Shown: piece after piece, positions 36,887 through 49,612 of the stretch
How positions within the stretch are numbered: the first letter of the stretch is position 1
How the letters are laid out: the number at the start of each line of letters is the position of its first letter
From: Baylisascaris procyonis
Lineage: Eukaryota > Nematoda > Chromadorea > Rhabditida > Ascarididae
Direction of reading: 5' to 3'
Assembly (NCBI GenBank): GCA_037389465.1
Contig: JAZARR010000069.1
Location: 2,041,501 to 2,105,500 of the forward strand
DNA: 64,000 bases
Made by a program: the position numbers and the translations under genes
The notes under the pieces: model-generated
The model's input: only the letters and a program-made list of their open reading frames with translations
The model's database searches: none
Told to the model about the DNA's origin: nothing

Positions 36887-39800
36887 CTATAAATTTTCTG
36901 GCTGTATGAAGTACGCATCGACTCTCCGAGAAAAAAAAGAAGCACAGTCAATTAGGTGATTCTGCCTTGCGATATACTAAATGCAAAGCTAAATATACGG
37001 AAGTATATCAATAGCGGTATTCTTTTTTCATCCAGCATAGCAACTCCGAGTTTTCTACATCGCTTTGCCGACAATCAGCCATCAAACTCAACCAAGTGCA
37101 AACGCATCACATCGAACCGTTTCTAATCACGTGTAATCCTGCGGTAACATTTGAGAAATATATCAATACTGATGAGCGGGAGCTTAAAACACGTTTTAAT
37201 ACAGCTGTTTAGTAATGCACCTATAAGTTTTCACGCTAAAAAGTACTTGGAGGCATCATCACGTCACTACCCTGACTCCGCATTTGCAATTCTCTGGTCC
37301 GTTTTAGTGATGCGAGAACTTAACTGTACGCATACCTGTACCGATAATCGGGGTGCTGTTCCATGTGCAGCTTGCTAAGCCTTGATTGTTCTTCATAATA
37401 CGGTTGTTTTTCGGCGTTCGACATTGCCTTCCACCGTGAACCTGCAAGAATTCAACGTCACAAAAGCAAATCATCATACAAAAACCAAAATCACATAAAT
37501 CGCAAAAGCAAAGGAAACGTAGCAATACTTCAATATGCATTTTCGTGACAGAAAATTCGGAAGTTAAATAACTGCACTACGGTCGTCTCTTACTTCTGGA
37601 TCCGAAAAAAGAACTCGGAAACATACAGCTACTGAATGATCAGCTGAGCACTCCGCGGAACGAAATCACATCCTACAGGTAAGAGTTTTGATGCGACTAC
37701 ATGCGATGTCTTTAAAGGTTCAAAACAAAATGCATATCACATCCACTGAAACATTTGCACTACCGATTGTATGACTTCTGCGCTGAATTGTGCACCTCTT
37801 TCAATGATTTTCAATCGTTTTAGCGCATTAGCATATCGAGCATGAATGTAATGCACACTAAGGAATTTTCCAAAAAAATAATGTAGTGACCAAGGATTTT
37901 GGAAATATTGCTGTTGTGCATATCGGGGCAAGCCTTAAGGATCTTGCGTCGTTCATCACGGGCCCAGACCATGAACGCATTCATCGGACGTTTGATGTGG
38001 TTCGGAGACTTGGCCGCGACCCGAGGCTGCATCGATTCTAACGTGGCCGTTCCTCCAGGTGTACTTTTACCAGAAGATGCTGGCGAATGACTACTGAACG
38101 CTGAAGCTGAAAATTTTCGTAATTTCATCTGAAAAGAATATAAAAGAATGTCTGAGAAGTAAAAAAAAATCTTGCGGGGAAAAATGTGGGCAAAATTGGG
38201 ACTTCTTTTCAGGGTACCATGTCCAAGAGTTCGGCACAATACGTCCTCTCCTAACACATTTTTTTAGAAACAGTTGAGGTTGATACTCAGGTTGCCAATT
38301 ATGAGTTCTCGAAAGTGACGAATATTAGGTACGTTTTCAGAAAAAAAAGAAGCAAAACTATAGTAAGATATTGAGAGAGAGCAAACATTGCAGTGTTGAA
38401 ACATGAAAGACGCTGTTTTAGATGCGACCACCAAGCGAACGCACAAACTCGTTGTCAACGACGTTTACAAGTTGATAACACAAACCATTATGATAAGACA
38501 ATGTCAGAATATTTGCCAAGAAAAGCAATCCGCATTCGCTATAAGCAAAACATACGACTCATAGCAAATTTAGAAACTTTGCCCGATCATCCAATGAAAA
38601 GGAATATCAAGTAGCGGCATCAAAACAGGATTGTTAAAGCGATATCACTTACTTTCAGAGGCGAAAGAATGTGAGATCGAACTAAATGGAAGCCGAGAGA
38701 GAAACTGCGGTGGAGAGGCCATAGGCGAGCTGGCGCGCTTTCGTGCAGACGCTATCGATACCGCTCGAGGCTTGGACAGGTCTGCCGGGCTGAAACCTCA
38801 TTGATGTGCGTACTGTTCAGCCCCTTGAAGGCATTTTTAACAACTTTTGAACTCTTGATGAATGGTGACTGTTCTACTGTGGGCTCACAACATGACTCTT
38901 CGAAGGCTCGCACAAAGTTAAATGTTTTAAGCAGTCGACCCTTAGGCATTTTCTGCCGAATGGGTTTCATTGCGGTCGTACAACCCTTGCTTGAAGACGA
39001 AAAACATACGTTGAGCTCAACTAAACGACGATAAATGACGCGACGGCTCACCTTTCAACTTTAACCTTGCTCAAATTCAGTGGCAAATCGTACATCGCCT
39101 TGTCGCTATTAGCACTCTCAGGCAAAGAACCGCGCTGCACCGTGTTAACAATGCTAGCAGCCAAGTTATGCGAGAGAAGTTGACTCGTTACGGTTCCGGC
39201 ACCTGTCAGCATTGGATTGCCGAACAAGTGCTCGTAAGAACCAGCTGAAAATTTTCTGTATACCTGCTGGAAACGCAGTTTTGAAAGCTTTTAGCTTGAG
39301 CTGAATTGCTCGACAGAACAAAGACCTCTCTAGTGACATTTTCAGATTTTCTCCACTTATCAAGACCTCAGAAATCCTATTTCGCGGCAGAGAATTTCAT
39401 TTCACTGGAGGCCATTTGTATGGGAAATATGCGACGCACGACTACACAGAAAACGATACAAGCAAATGTTACGAAGGGGAAAGCTTCAAAGATCGGCAGC
39501 GCATCGTTCTATTTTTTTATTTATTTATTTATTTATTTTTTTTTTTGCAAAGGTTTCGCTCCTTCCCACTAAAATTTTTTCCCATTCCTTCTAGGTAAAA
39601 ACGAAAAACCTTCTTCATATTCCATTTACAAAACCATCTCTTCACATATTCCATCAGAAATGTTGTCATGCTATTATCGGATGGGTTTAAATGACGTACG
39701 CTACAAAAATCTGGACTGAAATTGACATTACTGATTAATTTGGTATTACTAAAAGGGTTTCTGGTCCCTCTTTGTTCTCCGTCAGTATAAAAAAGCCATT

Positions 39801-42800
39801 CTTGGAGTGCGTTGTCAAACATTCGCTGGGTGTCTTTGTTGCGTGCCATCTATTTAGAGTGCACCTTCAATGCGCATAACATTTTGCTCTCTCACAAACT
39901 TCCGGTCAAATGTAAGGCGTATGATAGTAATAAGGCGAGTTAGTTCGTTGAGGATTTTTTTCTCGACAAGCCTTCTTCTTAAAAAAAATATTGATTTTTT
40001 CAAAACAAATTCAATGAAGAGACCCCGCTAGGCAAAATACAGTTAAAACATTTCTTGTTTACCTATGTGAGCGCATCAATTCCATCTGAAATTACTGCCA
40101 TATATCATTCAAATGCCACCTTTAATGATATTTCAGTGCATTATTTTTTAGCTTATACCACTAAGCTTCATCAACCTCAAATAATGAAACAATTAGCGGT
40201 TTTTGCAGAATATGTCCTATTCGCAACATTTCGAAAATGCCAGGAAATACTATGTCCCCCTTTCCCCCCAATCTTTTTCGTTAATTCACTTTCACGTCTT
40301 TGATGAGGCATTAGTGGAGCATTTCCACAGCATCTCGTCAGAACCTCTCTTTCCTGGAATGCGTTCACCCAAATTAGTACAGAACACAACCACAAACCTT
40401 TAAGAAAAACAAGCGAAATATTTAGAGTGAAAACTAAAATACGAAATGAGAAGGAATTCAAATGAATTCTAGTTGGTGCAAGAAAAAATAAAAAAAGTCA
40501 CATCAGTTATGTGAATCACACTAAGTCGGAAGGTAAAATCGCAATCTCAACTTTCGTTTTTAAACGCTTTCATATAAGCTATGATCATCTGCTGACAATT
40601 GAATGTCCCTTGTCGCAGTCGCTTTCTGATTGCATCCTGTAAGGCTTCATAAATGGAAATGTTGCAAAATGTAAGCGAAGTCATCTCAACAGAAATACAT
40701 CAAAGGAGGGTCTAAATGAAAAGCGGCAAAGGGAAGAGTGTATAACGAGAAGCATTGAGTTAAGCAGCTCGATTAGTGCGCCAAACCGACGAGTAAATGC
40801 TGCGATGCAAGCAAGCTGAAATCAGAGATACTAGGCGGCTATGCGCTAATTGCAAGGTGCACGTTAAAGGGCCGCATCTGACCTTTGCGTGAGCACTAAT
40901 TGAGTGTCACTGATGGAGCAGCTAGCGGCATTGTCATCCTATTAGATGATCTTTACTCACATCTCTAAATGGGACACTCGATGATGTCAAATAAGGTGTC
41001 GACTTGCGATGCTGAAGTGTAAGATGCCCTACCTGGTGGCAGCATGAAGTCAAGAGCCGATGGCACCGAATGTTGCGCTGTTTGTTGCAGCGCTGAGGCC
41101 ATTGCAAGCAGCCGCTGCTGATTGTGCTGTTGCATAAGGTATTGCTGCCTTAGAATGAATTCATCGAGCCCACCGGTTGACATTTTCTGAAACAATCGTC
41201 TCGCTACGAACAAACAATACGTTCCAACAAAGACTCGACGATGCCGCATAAACAGTTCGTTTCGTGAAGTCATCACCATGGAACATGCGATCACTAATGC
41301 ACAAAAAAATGCTGTATTGTTCCGCTGTTAAAGGCTAAAGGTGCACCAGAAAAGGCCCTAACGAGTCTGGGTAAAGGTCGCGGGGAGCTCTTTGTCAGCG
41401 AACAGCACTATCTCAGTATAAAGAATCGCATTTGAAAAGATCAAAGCAGCCAAAAATTAAAAATACTTGTATAAACGAATGCAATCGAAAACGTTTTCCC
41501 GGTGATAGCGGATCCATACAGAGTAACACAGTGAGGCTTGTTTGTGTACAGCATTCTGGTGGAATGCAGCGAAGTAGGGCTGATGCTGTATACTGTCGGG
41601 AGCAGCAAGCATCAGCGGATTCGATCAGCGAGACACATATGAGTGGCTCTCTTATTTCTGCAGCTCTTCCCTTCTCTGTTCCCCTCTAATTGGGTCTTTT
41701 TCTATGAGGATACAATGACTCCTCCCATTTCGTGCTTTTCACTCACGTATCATCAAATAACACTTCCCCAACTAATCGCTCATTTCAAAACTCTAGCTTG
41801 ACGCATGCAGCTGCGCAACGAAACGTCAAAAGAGCACCCCTAAACACTGCTAGCGTTTTCGCTTTCTTCTAAAGAACGCTGAGAAAAAACACACCTGCTT
41901 TGGATCGTCAGAGCGAAGCTCTGAAAGGAACACTTCGTGTTCGTTATTGTTGCCGTCTTCTTCGACCTCTTCCTTACCGATGTGTAGTTCTCCTGATGAC
42001 AGACGTTCCTTTACAGTATTCAGCTGAAAAGACTAAACAGGAATGAAATTAATTTGCAAATGACAACCGAGCAATTAGAAAGATCTGTGTGATGGAGACA
42101 ATTAAAACAAATTTGACAACGAAGGACATAAACAGCATGACAATAAGTTGAGATGGATCCCAATCGTCACGGATATTCCTCAAACAGCTAATACAAACAA
42201 TACATGAAATGAAAACCTGTCGGATAAGGTCCTGAACAAGATCAAGCTTGGCGTCGTGTGTTTCCACGCTGTTCAGAACGTCACGCAGTGCGTGTCCGTC
42301 AATGAGTACCGTGCAACCGTGTTCGGTCTGTGCAAGGATATCCGGAATCTCGGTTAAACCACTCGATGCGGATGTGCTGCAAAAGAATTATGCCATTACC
42401 TCCCAGAAGCATTGCAACAAGCTGTCTTTCGAATTTGCACACGTTATGTGTGCGAGTAATACGGCAATTCTAGCTGAATGAACATGCGTACCGGTGAGAA
42501 TGATCGATCGTTTGATGTCAAATAGACATCGTGTGTCATCACCTTGTAGAAACCTCTGGAAAGGTGTTCAAATACACTGGTCACAACAAACAGCGATGAC
42601 AATCAAGCTTTACAGATCACAGGAAAATCTGAATACCTCAACCAGTCCACTGACAATCTTGAATTGATATTCAGGGCAATCAATTTCGCAGAACAAAGCC
42701 TCAAGACTTCATGCTGACAGACGACAATGACGTTACATCTTGCTTGCATTTTATGAAGTTGTAATCGACGAAAATCCGGTCAAATTCACCATATATAACC

Positions 42801-45800
42801 TCAACGAGCAGTGGAAGTTTCATATTCAGGTCAACAACAGAAGCGAAAACCTTTATTTCCTGCAACGTGTTATGTAAGGAGGTGAGAAAAATTTTGTTCA
42901 GTGATCTTGTTTTATGTTCTGCCTACAATACCCGCCCTTTTTTTTCAGTAACCCTCTGCCTATGCTTTAGAACTAAAATGATTTCAATTAATAAAAATGA
43001 CGTCATTCACCTCTACAGAAGTGTGCAAAATGTGTAGATCATGTAACCAGTTATGGAGAGATGAATGCTTTTGATGACTTTTGAAAATGCGGTCTCGAAA
43101 GTCTATCGGATGCACACGCACACTGAGCTTCATTCATTCTTGTGGCAAACTACACATAAAACGAAAAGCACTGGCTAGTCCAATATCATAAGTATGAGAT
43201 TTCAGTGTAATAATATCTGTTATAATTAAAGTTGATCGCTGAGCCCATTAAGGCCTCCCTCAGATCTGAACGGAATATGCGATTTCCTGCTCAAAAAAGC
43301 TGCTCACCATATCACCTGCGAAGAAGAATTATGAGGGTAAAGTGCTCTCCAATTGTTTAAATGATGCCCGCTACTGCTCACGACAGAAAGGAGAAGTCTT
43401 CAGAGCAATCAAAGGGAATACAAAAAGGAGCGGAATCTATTGAAACAGCCGAATAAGAAGGAACCGTCTATGAAGTGATCTAGCACAGCTGCGTATCAAG
43501 CACGACTATGAAAGAGGGCACTGAAGAGTCAATGAAGCTTCTTTGCAACCGACTATGTTTCTATAAAAATGAATAGTACAGCGGCAAGTAGGGCGGTATT
43601 GAAGCGTTAAATATAATGAGGCACTGTGTTGCAAGCGACAAGTGGACAATGGCTCAACGAGGCAGCCGTGTCGTTAGCGCACGTGTCCAATAGCATGGCA
43701 GTGTTATCAGACGAGTGGACCGTCAGGTTTGACGATTGCACTCAGGAGCAAATGACGAGCCTGCCCCCCACTTAACCGAAGGTAGCGAAACCACATAAGC
43801 GACGAGTCACATCGGGCGAACCACATCAGGCGTCTTGTTACAATGTTGAGAGCCGCGCTGCTTGAAGCGCTGCTCCACGAAACCTCCTCTCTGATAACAA
43901 GCCAATACAGTCAGTAAACACCCCAATGTTTTGATCGTTGTTTGCCAAGCAGACAACACCCCTGTTTGTGATGGATGGCCAGTTCTATTTTGAAACAAAC
44001 TGTTAGCCAAAACAGAAAAAAACTCTAGAGTGACCATCAAGCAGTCCGTTATCATTAGTGATCATTGAGTGCACTATTGAATAAACATTCTCTTAGTGAT
44101 AACAGCATTAAAACGCGCCTCTAATGCACTATTGGAGCCTCTCGTACAATAAAGCTTTTCCGCCGAATGACCATCGTAACAATGAGCGATGAAAATTTAG
44201 AAGCCAAAAATTCTAGAAAGAAGTTTTCCCTATGAAGCAACTGGGTGCTTCGAAATTTGAAACTTTGAACGAACTATGGAAACTTTGAAACAATGGTGTT
44301 TTTAGACTGTGAACGCAGTGCTGGATTGGAATTACGAATTGCCCCGGAAGTGAAATTAGAGACGTCACAAGCTATTCGGTAGTTATCAACAACGCCGCGA
44401 TTTCATTGAAATTTTTTGTGTTGCTTAAACAATTCGAAGAGAAACGGCCGCTTCGATGAGCATAAATACCACTCGCAATGCGACTAATCATTAATTTGGC
44501 AGACAATCGCTCAAAATGAATTGAGCTTCGCCGTTTACGCGTCGACGATCGCGTTTACTTTGTGCATTCGACATCACCATACAATGAGTGATGGACGACA
44601 CTTGGGGACAACTTCTCGTCGTATGCTACATCCAATGCGCCTGTTGCATATCTGGCACATAGACACTCACATCCACTTCAAAGCGGCCACTCTTCCCACT
44701 TGCTCCGCCCAAGGCAGATAACGTGAAACGCGAAACTTCAAAACACATCAGGTCCACTTTCAGACGCACATGCACCCAACAGTGTGCTATGCTCATGGGC
44801 AGGCTTAATCTTAAAGAGTGATTAGGAAAGCATCCTGCGAAATCATAAACTACGTTCGCGTCGGGCATTCACATTGTACACACCAACTTCACCGCCTAAT
44901 AAAACGTCTCACAAGGCGCTCAGAAGATACTGCCTAGTACACATATTCCGAATGTAGATATTAGGAACTGCAAAATAATTATTTGAAATAGTTTGTCATA
45001 AAATCGGGCATAAGACAGGATCCTTTAAGTCCAAGTCCATAGAGAGTGGGAAGTGCCCAGGACGCGCGCGAAGCACACAACCAATTCGAGCTTCTAAAAG
45101 GAGTAATTTATGCACAAGAAGACCATGCTATTGACTATCAAGCACAGACTGCCACCTGTTGAGCGTAATATCATTTAGAAAGAGTACACAAAGTGAAGAT
45201 AAACGACATTTCAAATAATCTCGCTTTTTATGAATGAACTATGGCCTTTCATTCCGCTCGTGCCAATTTATGCTCACGCATGTCGAGGCAACATCATAGC
45301 TGTGTGTTTCTGGCGCATATGTGGGTCCGCTCCTCAACTCGCCAAATAGTTACAGTTCATGAGCCATAAAAGCAGATATGACGAAAGTCGGCGGAAATAA
45401 AGTGACTTTTTATTCTCATTTACGAGATAGCGCATTTGGTTAATGTTGATTCTCCGTTCTGTGCATATAAGCAATTAGTTAGGCTACTAGGCTGAAATGT
45501 AAAAGCGCATATCGCGTAAATATTTCTGCTAGATTCGTCTGTATGTGATGAGCCAACGGACGCAGCAGAAAAGTACCTTTTGACTATAGAAAAAAGTTAT
45601 GAAGTGGAGAACTCTATAAGAGCAAGAATAAACCACGTATTCAATAGTAGTGAAAGGTGTAGATTATTCATTTAGACGGATTAAATAAATGCGCATCGCT
45701 AAAGAAAATTGCTGCATAATTTTATAACTAGTGCACACATGTCGAATGCGATGATCGGAGCTTGTTTTATCGTCCCTTCGAGCTTCGTTTTGTTTTGTTT

Positions 45801-47924
45801 TGTTTTTTTTTTTTTTTTTTTTTTTTTTGTATGACAGCTAAAAGAAGCTCTAATCCGCCACTGCAACACCGACAATCATCATAAAATATGAGATCGGATT
45901 TCTGAGAGGTGTCCCGAGAAAAGGTAGTCGAAGCTGGTAAAATAATATTGCTCATACAGATGGCATGCAAACTTTACAGCCTTATGAAGCGTCAGAAAAT
46001 TGCCAACTGATCGCAACGGTCACAAACATTGGAATAGGGTATTGAATCAGGCTGTCAAGAATAACAGTCTCATCTATTCGAACATCGCGTAACACATCAG
46101 AATTACCTGTGACTGAGATATCGCTATCGAAGCGGTTATGTGGGGAGGATCTGTTCAATGCGGGCTTTGCTGTAATTCTTTGGAAAAACCTTCATAACCG
46201 CATGCCATCCAAGGATATTAGAGGAAAGCGTGAGCCGCTTACCAAAGCGAGCGTCTTTTATGTTTGATAAATCTACACTTCACGGACGATAGAAAAAAAC
46301 AACTAAACTCCCCTACCTGACACTAGTGAAATGAATGAATACTGATCTTAGTTACCTAACATATCTCTTTCGAACTTCATTAAGCACCGTGTATGAGATA
46401 ACGAAAGTACGACCTCTGAGCATCTAAATCACAGAATAATTCCTCTAGTCTGTACGGTGTCTGTGCAAGTAGCAGTGAAAGTCGAACCGAACAGCAAATT
46501 GATTTCGGTACATCGCGCTACGATCGGAAGATGATGATCTATATTTGTCGCCTAGTTCAGCAATATTTGGTGCTTTTTATTCCTTTTCGAAGAAGAAAAT
46601 AAGGACATAAGAAGTGAATCTTCATAAGTAAAAGTTCAGCTTTTATTTAAGGTGCGTCAAATATTACCGTAGAACTCGCACAGAAGTGATCCAAGTGAGT
46701 CGATGAACATTACTGCTACTTACAGACACACCGCAGAAATCGACGTACGAATGGCATGAAACACGGCCATTCGTAAATACAAAGAACTTAAAGTCAACAG
46801 GTAACGATAAAAGAGCACTGAGAATATTTGGCCATCTTCTGCAAATGACATGCACGAAAAGAGAAGTAGGTGTACCTCGTGTGCTCGGAGGTGCTAGAAG
46901 CAACGCTCTTTACTGAGTCCGAATGAAGTGGCGGCGAAGCAGCAATGATCGAACACAAATTTTTCGGAGCCCCCAGTGAGTCATCATGCTGAAATTTATT
47001 CTACATTTGCCTATTATAACTGAATATCAGAGTCGAACCTCGCTAATTCATTCCATCAATATAAAATTTACATTGTAGCAGCTGAAAGAGAGTCCGCAAA
47101 CAGCTTTCACTTAGAAGTTTTCCAGCACCTCCTGAGCGGCATCCTTTTCCTGTCCCCTTCGTTCACGCACTAATATTTCCGATTTCTAGAAAAGATTTTT
47201 TGCAATCGTGTCACACCTTTTGCTCAGTGTAATTTGCACTCTCAACGATGTTTAACAGCTAGTGAAATATGAGCGACGGGAATGTTCGTTATCTTCAAAG
47301 ACGGCAGAAAAAATCAGATGCAAATGTACAACAACTAGGAAGACTGGGTGTGCGATCAACACCTATGAACGTCCACTTCACTGCTTCACACCATTATATG
47401 GTCTAATTGTGGAACTAATAGGGAGCTGAATTTGTAGAAAAAACAACTCTGTATAGGCTTTCAAAAATTGATATCCCTTTGTTGCGGCAGCCTTGAAAAA
47501 AGGGTAATGAAACAACAGTCATAGTCACATCCACAATTTCCGAGTAGACTTTATCCTACGATATTTTTTATTATATACTAAGCATAGCCATTACACAAAT
47601 GCGCGCGCTTAGACGTTGTGCTGACAAAGGCTCATACCGTAACCGGCAAAGAGTCCTCAAGATAGTGTTTCAACGCAACTTCGACCAACTTAGAGCTTCA
47701 TAAATGCAGAATGAGTTCACCTCATTATTGCCGCATGGTGATTGTCGATTCGTAATGACGTTGGCCATGGGCTCCCCTACCATGCTGTTGGCCGGTTTCG
47801 TGTGACCACCGCACGGTGAATGGACCGCTGATGTGCTCGGCGTGGAATTAGCACTATTTGTTAGGATCTTTTCTCCGGTCGGCTCGAATATCTTTATAGG
47901 TGCCGTTTTTCGACGACTTGACAT
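36544..47924 (-). CDS. egl-13: SoxD-family HMG-box transcription factor (10 exons)
   Basis: Exons in transcript order: 47924-47721, 42713-42637 (tentative), 42376-42217, 42023-41895, 41186-41033, 39244-39052, 38789-38653, 38106-37891, 37441-37336, 36886-36544. Phases join to about 572 codons. The HMG box (about residues 387-457) reads [70 protein letters not shown] and then [14 protein letters not shown]. This C-terminal extension is specific to SoxD (Sox5/6/13) proteins. A Q-rich coiled coil lies at about 199-225, the SoxD dimerisation region. PLNLS (296-300) and VKVE (302-305) match the CtBP-binding and SUMO motifs known from Sox6. C. elegans EGL-13 is the single SoxD gene there; it sets uterine pi-cell fate and BAG/URX sensory-neuron fate. 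Orthology is inferred from the HMG box. The N-terminal linkage is the least certain part. Confidence 0.9.
37336..37441 (-). CDS. egl-13: SoxD exon 9: second half of HMG box
   Basis: Acceptor CTTGCAG, donor ACAG|GTATGC, phase 1 to 2. Encodes [20 protein letters not shown] and [14 protein letters not shown], the third helix of the HMG box. The phases join exons 8 and 10 exactly. Confidence 0.96.
37891..38106 (-). CDS. egl-13: SoxD exon 8: first half of HMG box
   Basis: Acceptor ATTTTCAG at 38107, chosen over an earlier TTTTCAG at 38129-38134 because only this one matches the phase of exon 7. Donor CTTG|GTCACT, phase 1 to 1. Encodes a Ser/Pro/Gly linker and then [20 protein letters not shown] and [13 protein letters not shown], with the N-terminal strand and first two helices of the HMG box. 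Confidence 0.96.
38653..38789 (-). CDS. egl-13: SoxD exon 7
   Basis: Acceptor GGTTTCAG, donor GAAA|GTAAGT, phase 2 to 1, 45 full codons. Encodes [20 protein letters not shown] and a Ser/Pro-rich segment ([17 protein letters not shown]). This is a low-complexity linker as expected before the HMG box. Only one frame is open. Confidence 0.88.
39052..39244 (-). CDS. egl-13: SoxD exon 6: PLNLS co-repressor motif and SUMO site
   Basis: Acceptor ATTTTCAG, donor AAAG|GTGAGC, phase 1 to 2. Encodes [14 protein letters not shown], a Ser/Asn-rich stretch and then [19 protein letters not shown] (39069-39083) is the form of the PxDLS CtBP-binding motif found in Sox6; VKVE (39054-39065) fits the psi-K-x-E SUMO consensus. 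Confidence 0.92.
39511..39546. repeat. TTTA repeat and poly-T
   Basis: About five TTTA units flanked by T-runs, in the intron between SoxD exons 5 and 6. Confidence 0.85.
41033..41186 (-). CDS. egl-13: SoxD exon 5: Q-rich coiled coil
   Basis: Acceptor TGTTTCAG, donor CCAG|GTAGGG, phase 0 to 1. Encodes [20 protein letters not shown] and [11 protein letters not shown], a glutamine-rich amphipathic helix like the dimerisation coiled coil/Q-box of SoxD proteins, then SALDFMLPP. Confidence 0.92.
41895..42023 (-). CDS. egl-13: SoxD exon 4
   Basis: Acceptor CTTTTCAG, donor CAG|GTGTGT, phase 0 to 0, 43 codons. Encodes [20 protein letters not shown], an acidic [10 protein letters not shown] stretch and [12 protein letters not shown]. 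The length and phase fit both neighbours exactly. Confidence 0.85.
42217..42376 (-). CDS. egl-13: SoxD exon 3
   Basis: Acceptor TTTTGCAG, donor CAG|GTTTTC, phase 2 to 0. Encodes [20 protein letters not shown] and [20 protein letters not shown], a helical segment leading into the coiled-coil region. Confidence 0.85.
42637..42713 (-). CDS. egl-13: SoxD exon 2 (tentative)
   Basis: Acceptor GTCTGTCAG, donor GAG|GTATTC, 77 bases, phase 0 to 2, which is exactly what is needed between exon 1 and the exon at 42376. Only one frame is open ([20 protein letters not shown]...). It has no recognisable SoxD similarity, and overlapping open frames nearby offer alternatives, so it may be wrong. Confidence 0.35.
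45787..45828 (-). repeat. Poly-A tract with CAAAA repeats on the - strand
   Basis: Twenty-six T bases (45803-45828) preceded by three TTTTG units on the + strand; on the - strand this reads as a long A tract followed by CAAAA units. It may be the tail of an old retroposon inserted in intron 1 of the SoxD gene, or plain slippage. No element body was recognised. Confidence 0.6.
47721..47924 (-). CDS. egl-13: SoxD exon 1: N-terminus
   Basis: Encodes 68 residues starting [20 protein letters not shown] and continuing with a Ser/Thr/Pro-rich stretch, ending CGNNE. The donor is GAG|GTGAAC, phase 0. The MSSRRK start resembles the MSSK start of vertebrate Sox6. A 5.0 kb intron follows if the next exon is the one at 42637-42713. 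Confidence 0.7.
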
Positions 47925-47925
47925 G

Positions 47926-47932
47926 CTGAAAT
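47926..47932 (-). promoter_or_regulatory. Probable spliced-leader acceptor of the SoxD gene
   Basis: ATTTCAG ends one base before the ATG of the first coding exon. Read as a cis exon, only one phase keeps the ATG frame open, and no upstream coding exon was recognised. Trans-splicing is therefore the simplest reading. Confidence 0.45.
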
Positions 47933-48384
47933 GCCATAGACTGCTTTTCTGATTCAGAAAGAAAACAAAAAGAAGAAACGTATAAAAATTCGGCTATGAC
48001 GTGAACTGGAACCGTTGCCTTGTAAACAAGGAAACGGACTATATGATGCAGCTGCTCACCTCTCTGCTTCTGAACGCTCAGCTAATCCTAAGTGAACTCT
48101 AGCTGAGATGTCCATACAACTCCACCGACCACCTTTGAATATGATATTGACATCTCACGTGTCGGATGCGTCTGCGACATTTTTTTTTTATATAGAAGAT
48201 GTAACTGCTCTTATTTTTGAAGTTGCGGGTGCATTTGACTGCGAGAACGGTGGAGATGAGATTGTTTCTCTACCCGCAAACGCAGTGAGTCCTTCACAGG
48301 AGCACAGGTTCACTCATTCCCAAGCCTAAGGGGAGTAAGAGCTTCATATACACTTTGCCACACAGACAGCATAATTCTCTTGAA

Positions 48385-48390
<6 letters not shown>

Positions 48391-48479
<89 letters not shown>
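48391..48479. repeat. (AT)n microsatellite, about 44 units
   Basis: Uninterrupted TA dinucleotides over 89 bases, about 470 bases upstream of the SoxD start codon. Open frames reading IYIYIY through it are artefacts. Confidence 0.98.
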
Positions 48480-48483
<4 letters not shown>

Positions 48484-49612
48484 ACAAATAAATAAACGAA
48501 TGAAGAAATGAATAAATAAGTAAATAAATTCCTTGAACAGACGACATCCGTTCAACAGATCTTCACAGAAAGTACACCACCCTCTTAAAGGCCAGAAAAA
48601 ACAGAGAATTATCTTCGAACGAAAAAATATTTTTGAATTGAAGGCATCCTGCTGAGAGTTGGTGAAGGTAAAAGGCGATGTTAATGAAAACGGCTTTGAA
48701 AAGAAAGCCATTTATGAGTAGAATGTCACTGTTTATAAAGGATGGGAAATGGAAGACGTCTTTATTTGGAGGAAAAGAATTCATCCCTCACGAACCAAAG
48801 TGGCATACTTCATGAGGCAGCCTCTTGATCGAAATCTTGGTTGCGACTGTGAACGGTCGCTAAGTTGTTTTTGGAGATGAGAAACTCATTGATGTGCAGT
48901 TATTTTACTAAAGGAAAAAAAACGCATAAAAGTAATCGTTCTGCGAATTAGCCTAACGCCTGTAGCAATGGTAAGTGCAAAAAAAAAGTTGCATATGAAT
49001 GAACAAGTGAATCTTCAAAGGAGCGAAATCACGAAAGAGCAAGAAAAAAGTCGAAGTGACAAATGAAGCAACAAAATCAAGAATGAAGGTGACAAATGTT
49101 GCAAAAGAAGAGATATGCTTGCGTCGGAAACATTAAAATGGCGACCGAGCGTGCAGGAAGTGACATTTAACTTATGCTAGGAAATACTGGCAAAGCACTT
49201 CGGTGTCGGCTCGCAATCCTTGAAAATAGGCTAGTGATAGTTAATAATTTCGTAAATGCTGTGGAAGAACCTGGCGGAAACAGAGCTCTTTGGAAGCAAA
49301 AGGAAAGAGGTAACCTGATGGTCCTTCTCAGATCTAGCGCGACAATATTTCTCACCTAGTGGTGATAAAAAAAAAAAAACTTAAAAAGTTTCACATAATG
49401 GAAACAAATACGATTCAACTTAACGTGAATGTGGTCATGTCCACTGGTCCGCTCACAAGGACCGCTTACGATGGATGGCAAGATAAATCTGTGGTTGCAA
49501 AAAAGGATTCTTTTATATAGCAGGGACAGCGCGACGCACAAGCCTAGAGGAAACCATCGGCCACAGTAAGTGGATCTTAATAAAGCGAAGATTGTCTCCT
49601 CCCCTTAACACA

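Noticed and set aside
38107..38128. Extending SoxD exon 8 to an upstream TTTTCAG acceptor (MKLRKFS start)
   Set aside because: It would start in phase 0, but exon 7 ends in phase 1. The acceptor at 38107 gives the matching phase.
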